From Gibbula magus (lineage: Eukaryota > Mollusca > Gastropoda > Trochida > Trochidae), in NCBI GenBank assembly GCA_936450465.1, contig OW388296.1, forward strand, positions 50,667,750 to 50,731,749: a stretch of 64,000 nucleotides of DNA, in the 5' to 3' direction. Shown one piece after another: positions 22,360 to 34,210 of this stretch. Below the pieces are notes generated by a model, which saw nothing but the letters and a program-made list of their open reading frames with translations, was not told the origin of the DNA and searched no databases. Made by a program: the position numbers and the translations under genes. Within the stretch, counting starts at the first letter, position 1. Each line of letters opens with the position of its first letter.

Positions 22360-22972
22360 ACATCTACTTCGGGTAAGGACCTATCTTTGATCATCAGCCT
22401 TGTTATTGAAGCTTTCCGAAAATCACTGGTAAGTGAAATTCGCCTTAAATGTTTAGATAATTGAAAATCTTGAATCCTGATAACGCGGGCTGTGTTATCT
22501 GAACGTCCTAATCCACTTTTCCATCTTACCAAAAGACGCTGCTTTGAATATAATAATCATCTAATACACTTTTCTCTCAACCATATTAATAGTTCAAGGT
22601 ATCGTCTGTGCAAAAGACAAAATAAACAATATACACGCTGATCTCACAGTAATTAACACGGGACAAAAAGGAGCGGATTCCACCACTTGTTGTCCTGTGT
22701 AAAATACATATTATTTAGAATTGTGCCCTACGACCGTTTCAGTGTTATGACATGGATCTACCATTAGAAGGAGGTTAGTTGAAGAAAAAGATAAACAGAA
22801 TGTACAGGATTACATAATCTGGAGAGGCTTAAAACAAGAAAAAGCTGGACAAAATTTCCGAACATTGTAAACCCTGATATTCAGTGTTAATGCGTTTCCG
22901 AGAAAGCAAATAAACAATTGAGAAAACAAAGAAGATGGAAGGCAATGTGAGCTGTTTATGGTTTAAAGGGGC
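22360..22972. other. No gene seen
   Basis: Upstream flank of the BRICHOS-like gene. No exon or known repeat recognised. Confidence 0.4.
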
Positions 22973-23132
22973 ATGAGCACGTTTTCCGCTGAAATAAGTC
23001 GATGAAATGTACTTGAAAAATAATGTCAGCAAAAGTAACACACCCTTCTCTCTTCAGAAAATCAAGTTAAAAAATGAGTGTACATGTACATGGTTCCGTA
23101 AAGCCGTGGGAATCGTCTTTGCATAGGCCTAT
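22973..23132 (-). mobile_element. MITE family 1, copy B (one end only)
   Basis: Starts TTAAAGGGGCATGAGCACG and matches the reverse complement of the last ~160 bp of copy A (landmarks AAATAAGTCGATGAAATGTA, CCCTTCTCTCTTC, GTTCCGTAAAGC). The other half, with its TTAA, is missing. Confidence 0.8.
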
Positions 23133-25380
23133 ATGTAATGTTGCTGTATAAGGACAAAGGTAAATATGTTATTTAAGCAGTTATGTAAGGCTAAGTCTAG
23201 TGGATTCTGTCGTTAGACGCCAAGCGACTCCTGTGTATTACGTCACAAGGCCTAGCACGCCTCTCGCCTAAAGTTTTACAAGGCGTAATTGAGCGGCGTT
23301 CTAAAAAGGCCTTATAAAAGGTGTTTATTAGTTGAATTGACATATATCAAGTGGAATCCTCGTCATCTTTGAATATGCTTGAATAAAAACCAAAAAGTGA
23401 TATGGTCGAGGTTTGTGGGTCTTTAATCAATACTATCATGTTTGGTAGGGATCAGATGGGCGTTTCAGTCAGTGTTTACACTTCCGCTGTTTCGTCTATT
23501 CGTTTATGATATTCCTTTAACATTTAAACGCAATGACGTGTAATGGGCAAATACGCGCTTAAGACTTGAGTTCATTCAGTGCACAAAACAACATCCTGCT
23601 AATACTGTGACTTTGAAGTGAAGGATGAACGATAGGATAAGTTTACTCTTTTGCTTGATATAACTGTTTTACTCTACCGTTTTACTCGACTGACGTTTTA
23701 CTCGACTATATATAAATATATATATATATATATATTGTATTGTTATATTTCATAAATTAGTTCAATAATTCGCAAGTTCTATCATGCTTTGGAATATTAT
23801 TCCCAGCGGCCTGTTTCAATTTTCAAACTAAAATATTCAAATATCTACTTAAACTTAAATCTACATGAGATAAGGAGCTATACATAATACATGTTGGTGA
23901 TTGGTCGACTATAGTAAACCACAATTGATTAAACGAATCTTCCACCTTAATTTTTACTAAAGATTTCAGTTTACTGAGATCTTCGAAGGTTTGTAAATTC
24001 AAAATATAACTTAGTCCAATTTCGTCCAAAATGTTTTTTATATTCATAATCTACTTATGATTACTTTTCCAAGGAAGAGTATCGTTAAAAAGCAATTTTA
24101 AAAAGATAAAGGATAATTTTGAAGTCATTCAAGGCAAAAGTCGACCCCAAATTGAAAAATTAGAAAAACTTCAGATCTGTTTTGTATGCCAAAGATTTTA
24201 CGGTATTTATATATTAACAACTGTTTTTAAAACTTTTGAAATTCAAAACAGTTTATCTTGAAAAAACATGTCAAAACTGCCCAAGAGTCATAAAATAACT
24301 TTTCACATTCAACAAGCAGGAAATATTAACACGTCCATGTTAATGGAACGCTCTACATGTACCTGTCATCAACAATTATATAATATAAGGCCAGTTACAA
24401 CAGCTTGTTATACTGTCTTTTATAACTCAGCGGCGATGTATTTTACAGGATTAATTATTGGAAACTGAAATTCCACGTATTGAGTTCATTCAGTATCGAT
24501 TGTTATAACTGCTTCATACATCAGTAATAGTAAAATATTTATTAATTTGTGAAATGCTTTGGAACCGTTTGATTTATACCTGATGGCAAGACAGTCATAT
24601 ATAACACTGCACGTTGCATGTCAGGAGAGAGTTACTTCCCTTCGACCATATAACACTGTCAACTTTCTGTTTGTTTCTTGTAACACACCACCAACTTAAA
24701 AAAATACTAAAATTAACAGTTTTAGAGACAAAAAAGTTCCTTCAGTGCAAAATGGGCATGTACATTGAAATGCATCCTTACTGTTATACAATATTGTCTA
24801 ATTGCCTTATCGAGCATGCCATACACCGTGGAGTGAGACTTGGAACTTGTCTGATAATGAAGAAATGCATTGAGTTCGTTCTTTCATTGCGAAGCCATGA
24901 GGGAATCTATCAGTTTTTTAGTTTGATTAGGAGCTTCTCGATGGCAAGTTTTATTGACCCTTGAAGAAATCTTGTTCTTTATCTGTCTCTGCGGTATCTG
25001 GAATGAAGGCTTAGGATGGTATTTGCATAGAGATCCTAACGGTTTTACGAAGTAAATGTTAAAGGAGCTTACCTTCGTAACACTTAATTTCCATAAACAA
25101 AGTATTCTTGGTAACTTGTCACGAGATACTTTAATTTTCAAGTCTTTGGATTTTATGATTAGGTCATTTGTGATGAATTAGTCCTTATGGAATTTGATAG
25201 TGTTTTATGGTCAATATCATTCTTAAAAGTCTCATTTATCGTCGGTGTTAATATGGAAATAGTTTTTTTAAATTCCTTTGTAATGTGTGACATGATACAC
25301 AAAACTGTATTTTATAGGTTGTATATGTTTTATTGTTTATGCCATTTGATGATAGTACATTTTTATAGCCCTTTTTCCAT
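23133..25380. other. No gene seen; (TA)n at 23704-23733
   Basis: AT-rich sequence with an interrupted TATA microsatellite. Open frames up to 116 codons (24614-24964) show no recognisable domain or splice context. Confidence 0.4.
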
Positions 25381-25560
25381 GCTCAATACATGCTCAAAGA
25401 ATACAATTTATATTTATACCTTGAAGGAATTGTACTTTCGGTGCCGCCACTAAGTGCTCGGGCGTATACATGTAGTCCTCTAGTTCCCATGTTCAGGTAC
25501 CCATTTAAACAGATGGGTGGACTGAGTGCAATGTGGATGAAGTGCATTGCCGAGAGTGTT
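25381..25560 (-). repeat. SINE family 1, copy 3 (headless)
   Basis: Matches the body of the SINEs at 28221 and 41519 in reverse orientation: GAAGGAATTGTACTTTC, CCCATGTTCAGGTACCCATT, TAAACAGATGGGT and GACTGAGTGCAATGTGGAT. The tRNA-like head is lost or too decayed to see. Confidence 0.8.
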
Positions 25561-26867
25561 TGTATGAGACTATAAGAGAGAGACAAACCTGTTCAACATG
25601 TACTGACTATTGGTTTCACTTGAGATGTAATAACATACAAAATGTAGTGATATTGATCTAATTGGAAATGCGTGTAATCAAAACCAAAGGTAGTCTTTTT
25701 CTCATCAATGTTATTCTCTTTCATCTCTTAGCCAGTAAATTAAAGAGTGCACTCGAAATACATCCAATGGCTTAACTGAAGAGTTAAGTCCGTTATTTAA
25801 AACAAGTAATACTCAGTTCTACATGTAGAATCAGCTGCGTATGTCGTGGGCTAATAATGATGTATACATGTGGTGTATTTAAGTAGTTTTATCTTTAAAT
25901 CCGACTCATTGTGACTACCAAAGTGTACCTTTCTTATAACCTTTACCTCAGTACAATTCCTCTGTTATTGTCTGTAATCCTTTTCATTTAAACCCCACGT
26001 ATTGACATTTTAATCATGGTCGGTTGAGCTCAACGGGTCATGTGAAAAGTTGGAGTTGTGAGTGGAATTACGGATTTATTTGCTAAGGTTAGGAAGTAAG
26101 GAAAGTCACGTTAACAGTATGCCGCTATCCACCCCCTGGCGCTCTTTTAGACGACCCCGGTTACAAAGCAATCAACGACAGTCTTGATCGTCGACAATAG
26201 GTATGGAAATGAAATGTCGAGGAATCTATAAAAAGATACCTTTCTTTCTGGAAATAACTATTTTTTGCAAAAAGGTGTTCAATATTATGAGTGTGAAAAG
26301 AACACGAAAATTGATTTTGGTTTGTTTTTGTGTGTGATAATTACTCTTATTCTGTGCATTCACTAGCTTGTAAAACAATTTCTTCCCATACATATTAATG
26401 ATCATTTGGGGTATTAAATTTGAAACTAGAAATTTTATATTTATGATATGTATCTCAGAAATCAATAAGGCAATTAGAGATAGTATCGTGGTTGGTCGTT
26501 GTATTATGTCACGAAATAAGATACATGTACAATCCAAGTTGCTATTGTTGGTGTATTTAAGAAATAGAATATGAGTTGGCGTGCTTAATCGTTGAATAAA
26601 ACATAGCTAGCAGAGAACATAAAGCACTCAGGGCTGCGCATGTCCCGCCTGTGTTTTATTGCCGTGGGTATCGTATATTTGAACATAAATAACAACTATA
26701 TGTACATAGGTACGATGTATCAATCAAATTGTTTATTGGAGTGGAATCGTTGCTAATACATGCATAGTGACTCCAACCTATATTTCAAGCTACTTAGGGG
26801 TATTTTTTGAGTATATTTTAAAACTATATGTCTTGAAGAAAACAAATTACTTACAAGCGTGTACACT
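25561..26867. other. No gene seen
   Basis: AT-rich; no exon, RNA gene or repeat family recognised. Confidence 0.4.
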
Positions 26868-27383
26868 GTCGGCCAAAAGAAACGCCTACCAGATATCTTA
26901 TCAGATTTCGTAAAAACTTTAATGAACAGTTAAGCAATATTATAGCATTATGAAGTCACAGCATTTCTTCCTAGTATATCTAAATTTCAGAAGTCGTTAT
27001 GTTGCAAAAGAGTGACGATTGTTGAAATGAGACAACTGAATTGTTCATTTTTCAATCGTAGGTCGATCAAAATCTCATTTGAAACAGATTTTCATACAAC
27101 CACGAGCAATAACACAGGCACGCGTTCGCATTAAAGTGGTGACGACGCTTTAGATGTACACGGGTACGGTGCGCAAGAGAATCAAACAGAAATAGCGATC
27201 TTCATTAGGAGTGGTTTTCATGAACATTATTGATTCAATTGAATCAACATTTTGCAACGATGTCAATGGAATTTTATATTAATTGTTATTTCAGCATAAT
27301 GTGGAAACCCCATTAATTATATTGCAGAAATTATTTCATACTTCATTTTAATGAAAATCAAGTAGGCTTTTCTTTTGGCCGAT
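26868..27383. mobile_element. TIR element, possibly Tc1/mariner-type MITE
   Basis: Imperfect 22-bp inverted ends (20 of 22 matching): GTCGGCCAAAAGAAACGCCT at the left and its complement AGGCTTTTCTTTTGGCCGAT at the right, 516 bp apart. The interior is non-coding. The GGCCAAAAG word and flanking TA-rich sequence resemble Tc1/mariner ends, which is a guess from style. Confidence 0.6.
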
Positions 27384-28220
27384 ATTATATAACCCGTGTA
27401 TTATTACGCAAAGGTGATAAGCTAGCTTATAACTGATATCGACATATATTTCATTTCAAATCGTTTATCGTTATTTAACTTTAATTCAATATTACCACTG
27501 TGTTATCCAAAATATATTACACAAATTATATTACAAAGGTTATTTATATACAGATAATCTGCTGTTATAGTTTTCATGTAATGTCAAAAGGCACAGTACA
27601 CATTCGAAAGTTATGTTTCTTAAACTTCTCATTAGTAAGTCCCATTAATCAATTATCATTCACTGGAATCAAAGTAAAATACTGTTATTTTCTCTGTTGT
27701 GTTTGAACAATCAAGAATCTCGTTTTCTGTCACATACATGCAGTTCGAAGTGATTTTGGTTTCAGTTAGATATAATTCCAGTGTCCATTGCGTTGAAAAA
27801 CATGAACACTTTTGGGACAATACGCCACATCGTCTACCATCTTCGAACATGGTAAACGGTTCCGCTGTTTAACTTTTATCATATCAATATATATTTTAAA
27901 TGTCAAGATAATTTTTGTAACTTCTTGTTGGAGTTATTATCAAAATCGCCGTTACTACTTCTATGTAGCGCTGTAGATTTTACATGTATGTGTTTTGTAA
28001 AAAATATTTATATTCGAAATTTTTAATCTTTCCCCCATAAAGAATACATTCCAAGGGAGGTTACTCTGCGTGAACTTGGGTAATGCAGGCTTGTTGTATC
28101 CTCTGAATCAGACGGATTGCTTTATGTTAGATCAATACCAGACTCACTTCAATTCCAACGTTTGAGCTACAGTCAAAATGAAGAGATATCAAGAGACCTG
28201 CTATTCATCTGTCTTCAGAC
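27384..28220. other. No gene seen
   Basis: AT-rich. AAGGGAGGTTA occurs at 28053-28063. Confidence 0.4.
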
Positions 28221-28508
28221 GGAGCACAGTGGTGTAGTGGTTAGCGTGCTGGCCTATCACGCCAGAGACCCGGGTTCGAATCCCGGTGGCGACACAAAAA
28301 ATGTGTGCCCTTGGGCAAGGCACTTCATCCACATTGCACTCAGTCTACCCAGCTGTTTAAATGGGTACCTGAACATGGGAAAGTACGGACCTATCCGGTC
28401 GCGCGGAGCCTGAAAGTACAATTCCTTCAGGGTTATAATATGTGTAGCGCTTAGAGCATAAGCATGAATTTAGCGCAATATAAATATGCATTTATTTTAT
28501 TATTATTA

Positions 28509-28546
<38 letters not shown>
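28221..28546 (+). repeat. tRNA-derived SINE family 1, copy 1 (complete)
   Basis: Head of about 75 bp resembling tRNA-Asp/Glu: A box TGGTGTAGTGG (28230-28240) matching TRGYNNANNNG exactly, a perfect five-pair anticodon stem CTGGC/GCCAG with loop CTATCAC, and B box GGTTCGAATCC (28273-28283). The body carries GGGCAAGGCACTTCATCCAC, TTTAAATGGGTACCTGAACA and GTGTAGCGCTTAGAGCA. It ends in an (ATT)n tail, which points to 3' mobilisation by a LINE with a microsatellite tail. Confidence 0.9.
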
Positions 28547-28548
<2 letters not shown>

Positions 28549-30237
28549 TGGAGTGCTGAAATCGCGTTTTTAAAAAAATGGTGGCGTGAATTAAAAAAGG
28601 AACGTTCCTACATTGTTAAGAGAGTATACAACGAAAACGTGTTGTCAGAGAAAGTAGATATTTAATGTAATTCATAGGAACATGTTTTGTAAAGAATTAC
28701 TCACAACTTCATACATCAGAGTATGACGCGTTTATATCTATGTCTGTTCAAAAAAGACTTGGGGTGCTGACATCGCTTTTTCAGCATGGCGTTTGGCCAG
28801 GATGTTTGGTATAAAAAGGTAGAAATGAATAAAATGTAGACATTTGATAAATAAAAGGATGAAAATATCGTATATTTTGTAAGGTGGTGTTTCTTTTGCA
28901 CTTTAGGTTTTATGTATTATGTTCCTACTGTACTAGATGAAACCGTACACAGTGTATGTTCTCCGTGTGTATGCTTTCAATTACACATATATTAATGATA
29001 AAATAATGTCAAATAAAAATTCGACAATACGAACAACAGAAAATGAAATTTGAAACTTCTGTTATTTAATAAATTGTTTATTATTCTTGATACATTTGTT
29101 TTACATCCGTACATATGTTTGTGTTTCAAATGATAAAAAATAATTATCGCCATAAATGTTTTGAAATCAGATGGGACACTAAAATCTATTTGTGTTGCTA
29201 TTGCACTTGAACAATCTATAAGTGATGATAGTTTTTGCCTAATGGTAGATGCCAACACGAGCTCGACATCTGCCGCTTCCACATTTATCAACTGCCAGCG
29301 CCCCCGGCAGTGTTTTTGCTATGTCAGCAGTTATTTTTTTTCCAATTGACGTGTGAATTGATAATGCTAACCCAGTCAATCGGAAACGTCATACCTCACA
29401 GCATACCTACGCTGGAACTCGATTTTTTGTTTCCAAACTTTTAAAAATAAAAATACTTGTAATCTATTCGTCATCGATGACCTTTGCAGACTGAGAAGGT
29501 ATTGACACAAAACTAAATCTGCGACTGGTGATATACTGAACAAAGTTACTGAATTTGTATTTCATGAACAAGGCACTAGCCAGACAGAGTACGTATTGGT
29601 TTAACTTAAATATGACGCACATGTATATATATATGGAAGTTTCTATCGCCTCCCAGTACGTGATTGAAGGCGCCTATACTAACTATAAAGTGTTGGGTTT
29701 TTGTCATGAATTCGATGCGCTTATATTGTGAGTTAATCTCGAATTGTTTACCTAAATTATTCGACAATTTATTCACTGACACACTATTCAACCTTGTGAG
29801 CAAGTTAAGAATGTAGAAGAATTTCCAAACTGACAGACATTCAGGCAATAACAGATATAGCCAAGATTTGAATTTATTAGAATAGTTTGAAATTTTGATT
29901 CAGATTGAAACATACTGACTATAGTGTACTTCTCGATTGCGTGTCCTCAATGACACGAATGCAATGTCTTCAAAATAAAAAAAGTATTCGTACAAGACCG
30001 TAATTCCCCAAATGTCATTCCGAGTTTAATTACTTACTGTGCATTGAGTTTCAGATACAGCTTTAAAAGTATTACTGGTAAATATGAAATCATTAATTTT
30101 CATGGACAAACTTCTCCTTGGATAGTGTTTCATTAATTTGCTGTCATGCGATACATAAACAATGGGCGATGAGAAAAAGTTTTACAAATATTCAGGAATA
30201 AAAACTATTATCGTCACAACTAAATGATATAATTATG

Positions 30238-30311
<74 letters not shown>

Positions 30312-30862
30312 GGTTAATTACGTATCAACGGGCTCTTGTGTATGACTCTGCATACACAGATGTTTGTATTGCTTTGAACTAGCGTTAAACAGACTATGAT
30401 AAAAGCCCCGGTGAGTGTAAGTGAACTTTCTCGCCACATTGATTGTTCAATTCATTGTATGTGTTTTCTTTCTCGTAGGACCCTACCTATAACACATTTT
30501 TCAAAAGTCAAACAGAGGAGGAAGCTTGTGTTCCGAAAGCATTGTCTTATTTTTTAAAACAATTGTCATTTTTGTTAAAACGAAAATCATTTCAAGTCTA
30601 AAAGCAGTGTTAGGACTGCGAATCTTAATGCAGATGCAAGATGCAGTTCTGATATTACTGATGTCCAGAAAAATTAGAAGGTGGCAATACATCTACGAAG
30701 CAGACGTATGGGGTAGTATAGGACACTGTTCAGTCAAGGGAGGATAACCACAGGCAAGGCAAGGAATGAAATGTCAGTTTAGTCAGTGTTTATTACAGGA
30801 TAGTGTTGGCTAAAGCTTTAGTTCGTGGATACTTTGTCGCCGAAAGTATAAAAATTATTGTT
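28547..30862. other. No gene seen; (AT)n at 30239-30309
   Basis: AT-rich. A 70-bp TATA microsatellite lies at 30239-30309. A 99-codon minus frame at 28992-29291 and a frame behind an acceptor-like TTTCTTTCTCGTAG at 30466-30479 were examined and not accepted as exons. Confidence 0.4.
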
Positions 30863-31225
30863 TTAAAGGGGCAGTAGCACGTTTTTTGCAAAATTTATTT
30901 TTTCAAATTTCCCATTTATAATGATAGTTTATGTCATTTAAATAAACGTCAGAGGGTAAAACATCTTATTACACAAACCAATTATCTGTAGTGGTAAAAT
31001 CTATGTTGCGTATAAAGCAAAAATTGCATGGCGGCCATTTTATTGTGAACACAATTTATTATTTTGTATTACAAAAACGATTCCCATAGCTTTACCGAAA
31101 CATGTACACTCATTTTAAACTTTATTTTCCGAAGAGAGAAGGATGTTTTACTATTGGTGAACTTATTTTTCAAATACATTTCATCAACTTATTTGAGCAA
31201 AAAAAACGTGCTACTGCCCCTTTAA
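30863..31225 (+). mobile_element. MITE family 1, copy C
   Basis: Complete, TTAA at both ends, inverted ends AGGGGCAGTAGCACG/CGTGCTACTGCCCCT, interior collinear with copies A, D and F. Confidence 0.92.
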
Positions 31226-31880
31226 TGTGACAGTTTATGTACAAGGAAACAGGAACGCAAAGGAAAACAGGAATATTTTATTGGCAGTGTTATAAATACA
31301 AATAACTCCATCTCATATCATTTGAAAGTAATTTCGCTCAACTGAACAGTGTGATGGTTGTTTTTAATGAATGAAAATGTGGAATTTCGTGTGTAATGAA
31401 AATGCCACAAAACTCGTGGGTGTTGAATATTCAAAATATGCCAACTGTATATTTTAATAAATTTTAATCTAAATGTGTAAATATCTCGTTGGAATAGTTC
31501 CGATATTCAACACTCACTATTTTTCAATCTCTGTCTTTTACAGTTAAACTCGAGGCAGAACGTTTTACACAAATGATGGTTCATTGGTTATTTGCTGCTC
31601 GTGAACCTGTTTTATGAAACATAAGTAGTATCACGGTATCTCCGTGGATTGTATACGTAATCACTGCTGTATGTATTGATTCCATGGGGGGCTTGGAATG
31701 AACAAACTGTCAGAATAATATGTTGCAGATTTAAACAATCGCATATTTTGTAATTTTTAAGGACACTATCTACGATCAATCAAGGAGACATATGCTCAAT
31801 ACATGAAACCAATCTTTTATCTTAAATTATAGCTAAAATGGGTGGAATTATCATGAAATCGCCCTCGTGTTATCAGAAAT
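31226..31880. other. No gene seen
   Basis: AT-rich; nothing recognised. Confidence 0.4.
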
Positions 31881-31884
31881 GAGC

Positions 31885-32604
31885 GGGCCACTGCAAATGA
31901 TAACGGCCCTCTCAACGCTGCCATTATCACTACGTTTCTAAGTGACGTCACTTTAGAATCTCCTCTTGATATTTCAACAAATATGGCGTATCGACTCGAA
32001 CATTTTAAAACGTTTTACCTGTCTTTCTTTCAAACTAGGACACGTAATTTTTTCAAATAATATCATAAACACGATGTGACAATACAACCGCACTGATTTT
32101 TAAGTGTTTTAAACAAAGTAAAGACGAATATCGTTCTCAGTCACCTCCGGTAAACCTTCAATGTTAGATTTAGATAGCCTAAGTACGCATTCTTCCTAAA
32201 CTTGCAAAATATGTAATTATTCGTTGATTTTTATTATTTCACTGATTGATTAATATATAATAAAACATGATTATGCATCAGTATGATAATCATTACATGT
32301 AGACTGATTTCGTTTTCCCGATCAACGGTTGACATTCCTTTCGGATTCGAATCAGACGTGAAACGCAATCGACAATGTGACGTCATTCTTCACTTGTGAC
32401 GTCACAGTGGTTCTCGGCGGTTATACGATGCGGTTTTTGCTGTTTTGTTCATATACAACTGTAAATAAAACTTGTAGAAGAATTCGGGTACCAAATCCCA
32501 CCAATTTGAGCTATAACTGGAGTGATGTTGTTTTTCAGGGCATTATCATTTGCAGAAACCCTCAGTCTTCTTCAACTGCCCTCCTTCAAATGACAATGCC
32601 CTGA
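31885..32604. repeat. Possible foldback element with CRE sites
   Basis: CTGCAAATGATAACGGCCCT at 31891-31910 is inverted at 32536-32555 as AGGGCATTATCATTTGCAG (18 of 20 aligned). The right end also folds on itself: CAGGGCATTATCATTTG pairs with CAAATGACAATGCCCTG (32537-32604). Three perfect TGACGTCA sites lie between (31943-31950, 32378-32385, 32397-32404). Element status is inferred; boundaries are not firm. Confidence 0.45.
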
Positions 32605-34210
32605 TTGTTGCAGGATTACTGTCCTTATCGAGATGCATCAAATCTTGTCTTTCTCACCTATTTTTGGAATCACCGTCACCTTTGTGTTACCATATATCAA
32701 TCATGTCGTTGTTATGTATGTTCATTAACTCATCCAATTGTATTCTGTATTAAATAATATGTATATCACACAATGCTCTGTATTTCATTCATGTTTGAAA
32801 AATGTATACAAACGTCGCACTCCTAGAATAAAGAAGTTGTTATCACTAATACATGTCTTGTACCTGTTTGTCATACATAAGGTCAGGACAGCGTTCTAAT
32901 ATCCCTACAGCTGAGAATATAGAAGTCAAACATGTTTAATACCCATTTTCCCTGTCTGTTCCATGTCAAACAGCCATTCATAACACGTCTGATGCTGAAA
33001 TATTACCCAATAAGGTACAGTTATGCACTTCAGACATATTAACATGGTATTCGACATGCAATGCCCTTTGATACTCTTATTGAAATCAACATACATTGAT
33101 TATTTCTAAACGTGGTTCCATATAGCGTGGTCTTCTTGTCACAAGCTTGTGGATTGATGTCGAATTGAAAGAGACCAAGGTACTGCGTCTGGAGTTGGAG
33201 AGACACATGTAACATATAGGAATGAAAAGGTTGTGGTCCGGCCATTTCCCAAGGGAGGAGGGAATACTTTTAAATAATGCCCACGGGTAATGTTTTATCC
33301 AACTTATAAACAGACAACAACAACGGATAGATTAGAATTCAATAAAACAATAAATAAACTGGGGGACACATTTAAAATTTAGCTCTGTCTTTCATCCATG
33401 TGGTTCCCAGTTGTTCGCAGCCGGACATTGACTGCACTTGCAGCTAAGATAAACCGAATAGTTACAGCAAATTAATCAAATTAATTGATTACACAATAAC
33501 ATCAAAGAGTCGTCTGTAAAATATCGCCGTTGATCAAAGGTACATCCATTGTGTTGTTAGGGGTCACATATTACAAACATTATAAAATGATGTTCCTTTA
33601 TCGAAAAGTACCGACTGTTACCGAAAACTATTATTTTGATGATAGTCGACTTAGTAGATTGACGATATGAAGGTATAAGTAGTGATTTCTGATCGAAAAC
33701 CGGACAATGCATCGCGATTGACGCGCGCCAATGAGTCAAACGTAATTTTAGAATCTTATTTACAACAGACAAAATGACAAATTTGGTTTGATAATGTTTA
33801 ATATGTCACATAACTACTGTGCATGTAAATCGGACGTGCAGGTTCGCTTCCTACACATGCATAATGATATTTCTAGATTTTAATTGGGAACCAATACTTA
33901 TGATATATTTGGCGAGTGGTGATGAATATGCGAGCTGAGTGAATTTATTTGTTCTGTAAACAACACATATGATGTGTTGGAACGTATAAAAGTCAAATAA
34001 AATGTTATCAAACACAATGGATGCACCTTTAAAGGCCTTAGATATAATAGGGGATTACGATCCCACATCTTTCTTTACTTTGAAGTAGTTATAGGAACGC
34101 TGGTTTTCTTGCACTACACTGAAAGTTTCGAGTTTGAGACGGCTCATCGGCAACACATTTGCAGATTGGTATTTGTATTAAAAGTTATTTTTCAATGGAG
34201 TTGGACACTC
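32605..34210. other. No gene seen; contains dispersed repeat family 3, copy 2 (33690-33760)
   Basis: GATCGAAAACCGGACAATGC and AGTCAAACGTAATTTTAGAA at 33692-33756 match the copy at 21226-21302. The remaining sequence is unassigned. Confidence 0.45.

Noticed and set aside
24884..25141. Minus frame ending at a donor-like CGAAG|gtaagc near 25071
   Set aside because: No acceptor, no family resemblance, and the donor lies inside the frame rather than at a coherent exon end.
28221..28295. Functional tRNA-Asp gene
   Set aside because: A and B boxes and the anticodon stem are good, but the acceptor stem is not paired, and a SINE body and (ATT)n tail follow; a second copy has a different anticodon loop.
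28992..29291. 99-codon minus open frame
   Set aside because: No recognisable motif or convincing acceptor upstream; ends in AT-rich low-complexity residues.
30480..30602. 41-codon open frame behind the acceptor-like TTTCTTTCTCGTAG
   Set aside because: The splice acceptor is good but the frame (DPTYNTFFKSQTEEEACV...) matches nothing known and has no partner exon.
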